NCBI GenBank assembly: GCA_903772945.1 | Contig: CAICTM010000106.1 | Span: forward strand, 1-64,000 | Length of the DNA: 64,000 bases | Origin: Seminavis robusta | Lineage: Eukaryota; Bacillariophyta; Bacillariophyceae; Naviculales; Naviculaceae | Direction: 5' to 3' | Part shown: positions 1 to 11,663 of the stretch, piece by piece | How positions within the stretch are numbered: the first letter of the stretch is position 1 | How the letters are laid out: every line of letters starts with the position of its first letter | Translations under genes and position numbers: made by a program | Notes under the pieces: model-generated | Seen by the model: only the letters and a program-made list of their open reading frames with translations | What the model was told of the DNA's origin: nothing | Databases searched by the model: none

Positions 1-1206
1 CATGGTTTAAATTATTGTGATGACCAAATCTGGCTCAGTCCAGACAATGATCTTGATTGAGTCCTATGTTGGGCAGCTCCAGAAACTTGGATATGACCTC
101 ACATGGAAGAAAAAGGTGACATCTTTGGATTCCTCGATTAATTTTGAAAAACAGGGAGACAATGTTGAGCTACTCAAAAGGGGCTCATCAATAAAGTCAT
201 CGAATATACTGGTATGTCTGACGCTAGCAAGAAGCTTTCTCCTGCCGCCACCGTCCTCTCGGGGCTGACAAACTGGGGGCCCCATTTGAAGAAGAGTGGA
301 GCTATCCAGCTGCAGTTGGGATGCTTCTTTATATTCGTCGAACACTCGCCAGACATCACTTTAGTGTGCACCAGGTGGCACGATTCAGTCACAATCCCAG
401 GCATTCCCATGCTCAAGCAATCAAACGTATCATTCGGTATCTGATTGGCACAAGTGAAAAGGCATTTGTTTTAGCCTAAACTTGATCAGGGACTTGACTG
501 TTGGTCGATGCTGACTTCGCCGGATTGTATGGATATGAGGATGAACAGGATCCGGTGTCCGTCAAGTCTCGCACTAGATTTGTCCTGACTCTGTTTGGGT
601 GCCCTATATCTGGTCCAGCAAGCTACAGACTGATATTACTTTGAGCTCCACTGCTGCCGAGTATGTTGCCTTCAGCATGTCAATGAGGGAGCTGCTTCCT
701 ATGCGAGCTTTGCTCAAAGAAATTGGTAGCAAACTGAATATGCCGGTAATTACTGACAGTCTCGTGCGCTCTACGGTGTTCGAAGACAACCAAGGTTGCC
801 TGTCTCTTGTGAATGTTCCCAAAATGTCTGCGCGCAACAAGTATTTGGCATTGAAGTACCACTTCTTCAGGTCCAATATCGGGGAGTCGAAGGGAATCGT
901 GGCTAAGTATATTCCGACTCTGGAACAACGGGCCGACATTTTCACTAAGGGTCTTCCGGCTCCACAGTTTGCTGTCATTCGGAAGCTCCTCATGGGATGG
1001 TAATCTACCTCAGCACTTTGCTGGGGACTCTCTCCTATCGTTTCTTGCTCCAGCTTCATTTCAGCTGTAAGGGAGTGCGACGGGATACAGCTTACAATTC
1101 AGCTTTACAGCTTTACAATTAGCAGGCTTATTCTGGAAAATAATCAATAACTGCTCACTTATTTGGAAATACAAACTTTACATCTCTTAGATCGTTAGAT
1201 TAATCA
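1..1206 (+). mobile_element. Ty1/copia retrotransposon fossil, 3' end with candidate LTR
   Basis: This is the 3' part of a Ty1/copia-type pol region; the rest lies outside the window. The recognisable part is the RNase H domain at about 599-1003, with the copia-typical stretches LSSTAAEYVAFS, EDNQGCLSLV, KYHFFR and RADIFTKGLP. Weaker pol-like sequence lies upstream. The element is broken, with several breaks in this short piece. A purine-rich AAGGGAG precedes a TG at 1076, where the 3' LTR could begin; a CA near 1206 would make a short or truncated LTR of about 130 bases. No second LTR is visible. The body no longer reads through, so it is not recent. Family assignment is secure; LTR limits are tentative. 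Confidence 0.85.
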
Positions 1207-2722
1207 ATGCACAATGGTATTGTCGCAGCATACCCTGGTCAAGGTCGCCCCAGCTTTCACCGGAGGGTCCATCAAAGGTCTCAAACTCAATTTCATGCCC
1301 ACAGTCGCCCTCTTTCATTTCAGCTTCCGTCTCCAAGAAACTCTTGGCCTCTTCAACGCCACCGCAGCAACCATCTACTAAGCTATGATTGATTGCATTC
1401 AAGTGGTGAGCAGCCATTCGAGGTTGCATGACGTGCACGTGCAGCATGCTCGATCGAGACACCTACCAAGATAAATCCTCCGTTCCGCAAACGTTCGACA
1501 AATCAGCGCCAGGATTATCGACGCACGCCTTGGTCTCCTGGTCTGCCTCCAAGCCACATTCGTTGAAACCATCAAAGGATTCACCTGTTTCATAGGTGAA
1601 CATGGATTCACCCACCGTTCGAATACACCAATTATCAACACAGTAGTCATAAGATTTGCTGTGAAATAGATACAGAAGGATGGACGTAGTCAGGGCATCG
1701 GAATCGAATCAACTGCTTGGGGATTCTGGCTGAGCGAGACCTCAACTTACTCAAACTTCAAGTCCTTCTTGTTTGTTGGCACTGTCACGGGATTGTTGTT
1801 CCTATCCATCCAGTCGTTCGACTTGTCGCCGTCAGGAACTCCTCCAAGAAGTCCCACAAGAGTTTCTTTGCTGACTGGCCAAGTGTACGGAAGACAATAC
1901 TTGGCAGAAAGCACGCAACCGTTTGCAGAACTATTCTTGGCCAAGATCGTAACCTGGAGACCACTGTTGTGATGGTAGAAGACGTAACCTTGAAATGTAG
2001 AATGGCACTTCGTAAGATCTAGGGATGCCATAGCAGGATTCATGGAACGACCTCTGGCATGTCTTACCTTCGAACTTCTTGCTTTTTCTCTCTTCGAGTT
2101 GCACCTGTACTGTCGAACCGGGGATAAATTGTTCCTGCAAGACATCCGTGAGGATACCGCCTACATGGACGTGCGGACGGCAACTTCCATTCTGGGGGGT
2201 ATCCGGCGCAGTCACTTGCAGCTTGGGATCACCATCCCCGCTCTCCCAAACAACGCTCTTGGTCACAGTAGGGCGTTTGTCGGACTTAAACTTGACAAAC
2301 CTTCCCTGAACTTCAAACGGTGAGTCAAGCGACCTGAGGACATGGAACTCTCCTTCACCTTGGCAATCAAACTTGAGGCCGTCAAAGGTCTTGAAGTGAG
2401 GGTCTCCAGACCAACTCCCCACGATCCCGGAGCACTCGTGAGGAAGAGGAATAGGGTCGGGCGTCGGAGCCTTGGTAGGAGGATCACTGGGTGTCGGTGG
2501 ATCCGTCGGGCAATCGGGGCAGTCGCAAGCAGCACATCCCGACATCCCGTACCTTCCGTTCGTCCAGCCCCAGTAGTCAGCACCGGCATCTTTGGCACAT
2601 ACATCAAGTTCTTCGTCGTGCGCCCAGACCTCCTGGCAGGTCTCAGCTGCATGGACAGAGACAGTAGCCAAGGAGGTCACCGCCGCAAACAAAGCAAATG
2701 TCGAAGCAAACTTCATGTTCAA
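1187..2722 (-). CDS. Secreted von Willebrand type D domain protein, four exons
   Basis: Hand-spliced model: exons 2722-2068, 1988-1751, 1658-1467 and 1382-1187, introns of 79, 92 and 84 bases with GT..AG ends, giving 426 residues with frame kept at every junction. Residues 1-25 form a signal peptide (cut near VHA/AE). A Cys-rich segment follows, then a Pro/Thr linker (about 71-95), then a VWD domain opening with GDPHFKTFDG at 106. Splicing restores the family's LVGLLGGVPDGDKSNDWM, SYDYCVDNWCIR and CLVDGCCGG stretches, which lie in different frames in genomic DNA. VWD domains occur in extracellular matrix and adhesive proteins, so export to the cell surface or frustule is likely; the precise role is unknown. 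The stop codon lies inside or at the edge of the adjoining retroelement's candidate LTR. Confidence 0.85.
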
Positions 2723-3854
2723 ACTTTAGAATTTCGATCAAATATGCGGCCGAGCAAGAGTTCAATGTCACCTATGCTTGATTTGGACCATATCAGAAGT
2801 CACGACAAGCAGCTTACCTCAGGTCTTCCAGCTCAACGTTGTCACTTGTCGTCAAGTTGTGCACTCTCATGAATTCACTTGACCGTGCGGTAACAGGAGG
2901 AGTAGTGGAAGTGGCCAGGTCATTGACACATAATAAGATTCTTAACCATCAGATTTCGGATAGCCATAACATCAACAAGCAGTCAAAACCTCTGGAGTCC
3001 ACGGCTAGCTAGAGGTTGCCGGGGAGCCCGGCTAGCTAGATAAGTTATTCTACAATAAGTGAGAGTCGAGTCATTGGTGTTGGATTTCAATGTCGTTGGA
3101 GGTTATCATAGATCTACTAGCTATTAATAGATCGCGATGAAGCTTGAGCCCTGCTAGTCCTCAACGAGTTTGACTTCGATTGGCAGATAGATAGTGTTAG
3201 CTAAACGTTGCTAGATAGCAATGTCAGGAGCTAGCTACAGCTAGCCAGCCATCTGTGCCTCTTTTGGTCAGGGGCGACACCAAGAGAAAGAGACATCGAC
3301 TTCAAAACAAAAACAAAAACTTTTACAGAAGATACGATGATACCCATTTTTTAGTTAGAGGCAAGGCTCGGATAGCCATTGGAACGGCGCACTCCTCCTA
3401 TCAAAACCACCGCACAAGTCAAATAAATCGTCAGCCGACCGTGCAGATGAAGCAGTTTTTACACCGCGAAGCGTCTCGTGGCAGTCTCGTGGCTCAAACA
3501 TGCTTCGTGATCCGAGTCCCGAGTTTGCTACGATTCATCTGTACCGTTAGTGACTGATGAGTCCCGTTTTCTCCTACACAAACGTCAGACCGAGTTTTTT
3601 TGTGTGATGGCAAGCTGTTTTTTTGGGAACGAAGGTGGGGAGATGATGAGCTGTTGACGTCTTGACTTTGCGGCATTCTTCGTCTGGATCCTTGCACTGC
3701 GTGCATCAGGGCTCTCACAGAATCGAATCTATTGAATCAGTGGCGAGCTAGCTAGCTAGTTAGAGAAAGAATACCAGCAGCAAAACAGCGACATTCTGGG
3801 CTTTCCTGTGTACTTTTGCAACTAAATTTTCTGAAAGCAAGCGAGCAAGTGACG
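2723..3854. other. Intergenic, GCTAGC-rich, no gene seen
   Basis: This is the spacer between the VWD gene and the LON-domain gene. It carries many copies of CTAGCTAG-like sequence (around 3006, 3033, 3230 and 3746). Open frames here are short and show no family motif. The last hundred bases should hold the promoter and 5' UTR of the LON-domain gene, but no TATA box is obvious. Confidence 0.6.
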
Positions 3855-5648
3855 ATGAGATTTGGTGTCGGCGCTCTCACGGTGGCTTTGGCACTCTGTG
3901 GAGCCTCTGTGTCCACCACGGAAGCTTTCAGTGGTGTGGTTCGACCATCCCCACGACGGGCTTTTGGAGTCGCATGGAGTGCTGCTCCCACCAGCCTTGC
4001 TTCAGGTATCAAAACTCGATTTGTGAGCACTTCTGCTACTAGACGACAATTGGCAGCTGGAGATGACGAAGAAGATGGATACGATGAACCACTCGCCAAA
4101 GGCGTGGATTCCGTATCATGGCTTCCTACCGTAGCGGGATCCAAGATGGTGGAAACTAGTTCGGATGGTGTTGAGGTACGTCACGTTGTTCAGATTGGAT
4201 GGACACACCACAACTGCTGGGTCTGTGCTACTTTTTTCTGACTTCTCTTCCTTACCTGCCTATCCTTCTCTTCTTCAAACTCTTTATCCTACCACTCCAT
4301 CACTCCATCAATGAATGAATCATACAGGACGCCCAAGTCCTTCCCTTATTTCCACTGGGTGGAATTGTCTACACACCCAACTCGGAACACGTACTCAACA
4401 TTTTCGAACCACGCTACCGGTCCATGTACAATGACATTCTCATGAATGGCACCAAACGCTTTGTCGTGAGCATGTCGCATCCCACTGAAGCCGGACGATT
4501 CGCCCAAATGGGTGTCTTGTTTGAATTGCAAGAACTCAAAGAAGTCAGCGAACAAACCGCCGATCAAATCAAATATATTTGCAATCATCGTGTCACGGGC
4601 CGGGTCAAGATACATCGGGTCCTCAATCCGGATGTCTGGGAATCCCGATCCACCTATTTGCGTGTAGAAGGAACCATTTTTGATGACAGTGGACGTGACG
4701 ATGAGGATGGTGAAGATGATGACGAAACAAGTGAGGCGGTGGAGGAAAAGAAGGACGAATCCATGGCCAACGATGTCTATGGAGCCGTGACGGCGGCGTT
4801 GGGAAAGTATTATTCCAAGGAAGAAAAGTCGCTCAAGGATGCCTTTGGGGATCTGGTGGAGATTCAACATGAACTGGAAGAAGATGTACGATTCACCAAA
4901 GCATCCGTCCTGAGTCTGGCCGTCAAACCAGGACCAGGAAAGGACGGATTGTGGCAAACGGTGCGCCTCTGGCAGAGCTTTGCCGATCAACGCTTAATGG
5001 CACGTCAGAATGATCTCCAAAAGGACTTTCAAGAGAAATTGCAAGAATTCCTCAAGAAAGAAAAGGGACTCAAGGATGAGGAGCTTCCAAGGTACGTAAT
5101 AAGATAGATGGATGATGCTCAATGAAAGAATGAGAACGAGCTGCCCAAGGAACAGCAACCATTTATGTTCAGGGAATCTGTCATTTGGTTATTCATGTTT
5201 TGACTCACAACACATGCATTCGCGACTATTTGATCACTGGAAACAAACAACCAAAACGACAACAACAACGCACAACTACAGTGCCATTGGATTTCAGGAT
5301 TTGTCGCCAGGTCTGCAGCAGGAAGTACAAGATCTGCAAAAGCGCATGGCAGTGGAGCTGCAACCCTTGGTTCTCGAGTCGACACTCACCATGCAAAAGC
5401 TGCTAGAAACAGAAAGCCATGAGGCTCGATGCAAGTTGCTACAGTTCTTTGTGGAAGCCGAACGGAAACGACTGGCAACCAAGAAATCATTGGCAGGAAT
5501 GTTTGCTGGTGAAACAGCTGGCTCATCGGCTGATATTCCAGAAGAAGAACGGCTAGGACCATCGTCGTCGTCAAAAAGCAGTAGTAGCGACGACAGCAGC
5601 GCATCGTCCAAATCAATACTCACAGATGAGCCAGATGCATGGGGCTAA
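3855..5648 (+). CDS. LON substrate-binding domain protein, probably plastid-targeted
   Basis: Exons to 4175, 4328-5091 and 5282-5648 (introns 152 and 190 bases, GT..AG, frame kept). The chosen ATG at 3855 gives 483 residues and starts directly with a hydrophobic signal peptide; an in-frame ATG at 3816 would add 13 polar residues. The signal ends in TTEAFSG, matching the diatom plastid motif with Phe at +1 (residue 25). The LON N-terminal domain begins about residue 112 (LPLFPLGGIVYTPNSE, then FEPRYRSMYNDI). It holds an acidic insert (about DDSGRDDEDGEDDDE) and is followed by a helical, charged region and a Ser-rich acidic tail. There is no AAA+ or protease domain, so this is a LON-domain-only protein, not Lon protease. 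Such proteins are presumed substrate or adaptor binders; the function here is inferred. Confidence 0.8.
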
Positions 5649-6224
5649 AGAAACCAAACGCAAAAGCAAAGCAAAAGTGTAAACAAAACCAACACAATCT
5701 GCCAGTGGCTACACTGCTTGTCGAATGTAGGGGTCAACCATATTGTTTCATGCCTCTTTCTTTCATAATAAGACACTACACAACATTATTGCTGCAGTTT
5801 CGTGGAGTCGAGTCGGAAAGTGCGAGATTGGCCTGGAATTGACACGGGGTCTTGCAAATCCCCAATCGTACGAACCTTTGCGTAAAAAGTTGGTGCACCC
5901 CTAAGCGACATAGCTCATCCATGTCTTGGGTTCTTGATGATGTCAGATCCAATCCAAATCTCAACCAGGAGTGAGGCAATGTATGTGACCAACAAGTGAG
6001 GCTCAAGAGGGAGCGAATCGTGTTCGGGAAAACTGTGCTCGTACCAGTGCCGTAGATGGATGATTTGTCCTCATTGTGTTCCTCAGATCGTTCACCATTG
6101 CTCTGCACCCGCCACTGCCAATGCCCAACGACTGGGGTGCGCACCGGTACGGTTCCAGTGCCGAACAAAGCAAAAACAAAGCAACCAGTCTTCTGTTTCT
6201 TGTTTGGAACGAAATGCATATGTG
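5649..6224. other. Intergenic, convergent gene ends, nothing recognised
   Basis: This lies between the 3' ends of two convergent genes. No open frame has family motifs and no repeat or RNA gene is seen. It should carry both polyadenylation regions. Confidence 0.55.
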
Positions 6225-7661
6225 CTATAGTTGCGTCACGGTCCACAGGTACTGGGTCACTTCATGATCTTCTCCCAACAAGTGCAACGCCAATTCAATG
6301 GGAAGCAACTGCTGTTTGGAGCCATCGTCGGGTAGCCCCGTTTGCAGATTGGGCGATACTCCATTCTCTTCAATGAGAAACTTGACAATGCGCAGGTTCC
6401 CATACCGTACCGCTTGATGGATGGGTGCCCAGCCATTGGAATCTTTCTCGACCAGCCCTTGTGGTCGGACTTTTGCCATCAACTGGAGGGTTCGAATGTG
6501 GCCCTTGGCCACTGCGTCCATGGGATTGTTGAGCTAAGCAACAACAAAAAACGATTGGTAAGTAATGCATGAGTTGAGATGAAAGATATGCCGTCTGTGC
6601 CAGCTAGCTGGCTGTTCGAACGAAAAAGTGTGTGAACTCACCAACTCCCATCCATTTGGATTGTCCCTCTTCCATTCTTCTTCCCACTTGGATCCCGGAA
6701 TGATGTAGTGCGGTGCTCCATTGCCATTGGTACCCAATTCCCCCCGAACCAGCCCCCCTACGGGTTCAAAGTGCAGAAATACATTGGCGAACAAAGTTCC
6801 TTTCAAGGGAAAGGGGCGTCCGTGAATGACGGAATGGCTTTCGTAGAGCACCATATCCCCCGGTTCCATGGTAATATTGCGTGCCTGTCCCTTGTGATCA
6901 TAAATTTCCAGCGGCCACGGTTCCTCGACACCATCTTGATCGATATTGATGATGCACGATGCCACCAGTGGCATGCGATCGACATGTGGTGTCAAGATGG
7001 ATTGATTGCGATACAAACGAATCCCATAAACCGAAACGGGCGTCAATTTTTGTCGTGTCCATCCTTCCAATATGGTTTGTACGGCTTGACTAATGCGAGC
7101 TTGCAATTGAGGGCCACCTCCCTGTAATGTGACATTGTCCAGTCGCAGAATCTCCGTGTGTCGATCCCATAGATTGTGGTACGGATTGATGCTGTCGGGC
7201 CATTCCACCACTTGTTGTCCTTGATTGCGGGTATAAAACTCGGTCAGCAATGCCCACAAGGCGGCCGGTGTTTTGGTTTTGGAAACCCCCGACTGTGTAA
7301 AATTGTAGACCGAAGGAGGTTGATGATTGTTCATGTACAGGCGCAGTGCTTCTTGGCCTTTGCAGTAGGGAGACGCTTTGCGGCAATTCTGGAGGAAACG
7401 ATCGTACTGTTCTTGATGATAGGGATACTTGAGATGGTCACTTTTGATGGCCCAAGAGACATCGTCAAATGCAGAATAAGAAGAGGAAGATGCATTACTG
7501 CTGGTACAAACAGGAGACACTCGTTCTTCTTGTTCGGACTTGTCATGGACTACAGCTGACCCTTGACAGTGTTGCTGCTGGATCAAGGCAAGAAACAGCA
7601 TTACAGCCGTACTGGTAGAAAAGCATCGTAATCTTATCTTCATCTTGGTTGCTCCGTTCAA
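6225..7661 (-). CDS. Secretory-pathway 2OG-Fe(II) oxygenase (prolyl 4-hydroxylase-like) with C-terminal ankyrin repeats
   Basis: Two exons, 7661-6642 and 6533-6225, with a 108-base intron (GTGAGT..TTAG, phase 0), total 442 residues. The N-terminus has a hydrophobic stretch at about 17-30 that can act as signal peptide or anchor. The oxygenase core runs about 190-300: RLYRNQSILTPHVDRMPLVA supplies predicted iron ligands His226 and Asp228, and EPGDMVLYESHSVIHGRPFPL supplies His280 and a nearby Arg for 2-oxoglutarate. This matches the P4H-like branch of dioxygenases that hydroxylate proline in secreted proteins. Exon 2 encodes ankyrin-like repeats (MDAVAKGHIRTLQLM; NGWAPIHQAVRYGNLRIVKFLI). The substrate is unknown. 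An ATG six codons downstream is an alternative start. Confidence 0.82.
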
Positions 7662-8085
7662 TTGTCATTGTGGCTGTCCGTCCGTGGCAGATCTTCAGAA
7701 GCTCGGTTTCTCGTCGGGGTTCGCTTCCTCAAAAAGGAACCTTCCAAGAGCTTTTCAGTCGCTCTGCTGGCTAAGCATCAACCCACAGCGAAGCCTGTCT
7801 TTACCTCCGACCTCTCCAACCTCCAACCGTCAACACACAACACCTCTCCGACATAAAGACAACCAGACAAGTCGTCTTTCGTTTCCTCTGTGAGGGTTTC
7901 GATTTGGAATAACCCAAGAGGACTACTAGTCTAGCTAGAGCTAGCAGCACAACGAAATCTACAATTGCTGCAACATCAATCACACAGATATTCTATTCAG
8001 CAGAACCGCTAAAGATCCTTGGGTGTCGTTGTGGTACACGTCCGGTGTTTGGAGCAATATTATTATTTGAATCAAGAATACCACC
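7662..8085. other. Divergent intergenic region
   Basis: This lies between two divergent genes (oxygenase on minus, Spt5 on plus) and so should hold both promoters. A CTAGTCTAGCTAGAGCTAGC cluster sits near 7926. No coding potential is recognised. Confidence 0.55.
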
Positions 8086-11000
8086 ATGTCGTAAGATGGC
8101 CCCTCGTTGCGGGATGTCTCTTGACATTATGTATTGTTGGCTTCTCCACTCAATTGTTTTTTGTGTTTGTTTTTGTCGAATGAATCCATCACATCACAGA
8201 GCAAGAGGAGGAAAGGCATTCCGCCCAGGAAAGTTTTTGCGACCTCAGGAGTACTCGGATGACGATGAAGACGACGAGGATGATGATGACTCGGATGAGG
8301 AGGAATCCAATTTGAAGCCCGCCAAAAAAGCCAGTGCCAAACTGTCGTCGTCGGAAGATGAGGACGACGAAGAAGAAGAGGAGGAGGAAGAGGAGGAACC
8401 GTCGTCCAAAAAGCGCAAGGCGTCTGGATCCAATGGCAAGCAGAAAAAGCGTCCCAAAGCCAGTTCTTTTTTTGATGAAGAAGCCGAGGCGTCGGAAGAT
8501 GATGAGGACGAGGAAGATCCATATGGAACTCACCATGATCCAGATGATATTGTCAAAAAACACTACACCGAGGAAGATATTCAGAGAGAAAACATGGACG
8601 ATGCGGCTATGGAGCTTATGCGACAACAAGATAGGCGACGTGCCCAAGCCGGTACATTCGGAGAAACAGAGCGATCCGTTGCCGAAATGGCAGAAGAAAT
8701 TGAAAATCGCCATCGGATGCAGAACAGAAGAGTTCCGAGAGCTGAGTTTTTGGAACAGGGGACCAACGACGACGCTGGCGTTCCACAGTTTTCGCCAGCG
8801 GTGGCACAGCAGAGTTTGGTGCCATCCGTGTCAGACCCTAGCCTTTGGATGGTGTCGTGTGCCACTGGAAAAGAAATGGAGCTGGTCTTTCAAATCATGA
8901 ACAAATGTGCTGCTTTTGCCCGTCAGGGGAGACCCCTCGGTATCAGTGCCGCTGTGGCGGCACAGAGTAAGGGACGAATCTACATTGAAAGTTTCAGCGA
9001 ACCGGCTGTTTTGGAGGCCATCCAAGGAATCAGAGGACTCATGCAATACTCAATGAGATTGGTGCCCATCGGAGACATGACAACAGTCATGGCAGTTGTT
9101 TCCAAAAAGAAAATGGGTATGTTTTGGATCGTGAAAGTGTCATGTTGATGTAAAGTGGACGGAAATCTTACATGCTCTTGTTTACCAGTCAAAAAGAACG
9201 ATTGGGTGCGAATGTGCCGTGGTCATTACAAGGGTGATCTGGCATTGGTCCGGGCAGTCAGAGAATCTGGACTCAAGGCCATTGTTCAGTGTGTCCCTAG
9301 ATTGGACTTGTCCGTGGCCGACATGTCCCCAGAAGAAGCTCGTCGTCGACGAAGGACACACAAACCGCCACAAAAGTTCTTCAATGCACAAGAAGTACAG
9401 GCACTCGGAAAGCATACGCTCAAGCGACAACGATTCCCTGGTCTAGATACCAGCTGTGACTACTTTGAGGGTAACTATTACGACGGTGGATATCTGGTCA
9501 AGGAGGTGACGGTGGGACAGATGGTTAAACCGTGCACAGACGAAGACCCTCCTAGCTTGGATGAACTGCAAAGCTTCAGGCGAAGAGACAAAATGAAATC
9601 AATTGACGATGACAAAGACGAAAACGAAGGATCCAAAATGGCGGCGTCGTTGTTGGATGAATTGTCAGATCTGCAAGGAAAGACCAGCCTAGGTTCAGGT
9701 GGAGCAAAAGGTGCAGGTCTCATGATTGGAGACACTGTCGAAGTAGTTGAAGGTGATTTGGTTGGCATGCGTGGTAAACTTGTCAGTCTGGATGAAGCTG
9801 GTTCCACAGTGAAAGTGAAACCAAACAATGCTGCCGATCTCGATTTGACACAGGAGGTCGAGTTTCTTGCAAATCAGGTTAGGAAGTACATTCCTGTAGG
9901 TGCCCATGTCAAGGTCACTGATGGTCGATACTCAAACGAAACTGGCGTTGTGGTGGCCATAGAACAACTCGACAGCGAAACAGACTTTACAGCTGTCGTA
10001 CTGACTGATGTCACAAACAAAGAAATTTCTGGTATGTACAATGACAGGGGCAAGGGAGTTTTGTTTAGGTTGTTATTTCTCACCCAGTTGATGCCGCCGC
10101 AGTGAGAACGTCTCAGTTACGTGAATCAGCAGAGGTTGCTTCAGGGCAAGACAAGCTTCAGGGTTACGAGCTTTACGATCTTGTTGTCCTGAGTGGTGGC
10201 GGTTCTGCGAATGAGGTTGGGGTAATCGTTCGAGTTGGACGTGAGGATTTCACCGTGATCAACAATCATGGTATCCCACGAGAGGTTCGGCCAGAGGAAT
10301 TGCGCGGGAAGCGCAACTCCACTTCCATGCGTGCTGTGGCACTGGATGTCCAAGGAAACCAGCTTCGTGTTGGTGACACAGTGAATGTCGCGGAAGGACC
10401 TCACAAGGGCAAGTCAGCAACAATCAAACGAATGAGCAGGTCCCAGCTCTTTATTTATTCGCAAACTCGTACGGAGCACGCTGGTATTTTTGTTGTGCGC
10501 AGTCGCAGCTGCGTGCTTGCAGGGTCGAGGACGCAGAACCGTGGTGGCCCAGGTGATGGTGGAATGAGCCCCTTTGCAACCCCGCAGTCGCAGAATCGAG
10601 GTGGCCCTGCCAGCCGCGGAAAAGGTGACGATGGGTTGATTGGAAAGACTGTTCGTATCCAGGCAGGCCAATGGAAAGGATACTTGGGAACAGTCTGTGA
10701 CGCCACAGCAACACATGTTCAAGTTGAGTTGCACTCACGCTTGAAAAAGGTAATGGTTTTGCGAGAGCGTGTTGCTGTGGCCGGAGATAAATTCGGAGCC
10801 ACAGAGGATCAAAACCGCGACATTCCCTCGGTTGCCAATATCATGGCTCCAACAACTCCCTTTGTTGCTGGTGGCGCTACTCCCATGCACGGAGGAGCCA
10901 CCCCACTGCATGGTGGTGCAACACCTGCCCATGATGGAGGGTATGTATCCTCTTTGGTTCAGAAAGTGCTGTGCATTCCAATCTGGCGTCTAAATTCTTT

Positions 11001-11663
11001 CTTTGTGATTGTTCAGCGGGGACGATGTATGGAGACCAGGGGGCGTCGTTGACCGCGACAATGAAGAAGAGAACGGCACATCGAATGATGATGGGTGGGG
11101 AACTTCGAACAACGATGACAACGACGGTACGTTCTTTTTCAGTCTTTCTGCTTGCACCTCTAGAGGTACTCTCATCAACCCGGTTTGTTATGACAGATGG
11201 ATGGGGGTCGAATGCCAATACCAACTCTGGCTGGGGTTCGACGAATGATAAGCAAGACGACAATGAACAATCCAAGCCGGCGAGTGCGTCTGTTGCCATT
11301 AAGCGCGATGAGACCAGTGAAATGGAGGATGGCGATGCCAATGAAACACCAGTCTGGTTCATGGAGCGTGTTTGTGTACAGCTGAAGAACGGTGATTCGG
11401 CCGCAGTCATCAAAGAGGTGTCATCAGACAATACGGCAATGGTTGTGTTGGCGGATAAGTCAACGAAGACAATTCGGGTTGGAGAAGTATCAATGATCCC
11501 ACCGAAGGAGCATGACATGGTTCTTGTCACAGGTGGAGCTGACGTTGGTGTGGAAGGTGAATTGGTTTGTATTGATGGTACCGATGCGATTCTGAAGGAC
11601 TCCAATGAAGACTTCAAGATTGTTGACTTTGTGTGCCTTGCAAAGATTGATGCCGACAACTAA
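8086..11663 (+). CDS. SPT5: Transcription elongation factor Spt5
   Basis: Six-exon model: 8086-8090, 8200-9116, 9189-10031, 10103-10940, 11017-11126 and 11197-11663; introns 70-109 bases, all GT..AG and in frame, 1059 residues (yeast and human Spt5 are similar in size). The first coding exon is only ATGTC in a good context (CCACC before ATG); splicing gives MSARGGK. Order: very acidic Ser/Asp/Glu N-terminus (about 20-170), NGN domain (about 215-305, SLWMVSCATGKEMELV), first KOW directly after (about 309-332), further KOW motifs near 483, 540, 610, 675 and 765, a GGATPMHGG-type repeat tail (about 840-868) like the Spt5 C-terminal repeat region, GWG repeats, and a last KOW-like unit near 1010. 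Spt5 pairs with Spt4, binds RNA polymerase II and controls pausing and processivity in the nucleus. Confidence 0.95.

Noticed and set aside
8189-8713. Long minus-strand frame with hydrophobic runs opposite the Spt5 acidic region
   Set aside because: It is the shadow of the Asp/Glu repeat coding; the real gene on the plus strand explains it.
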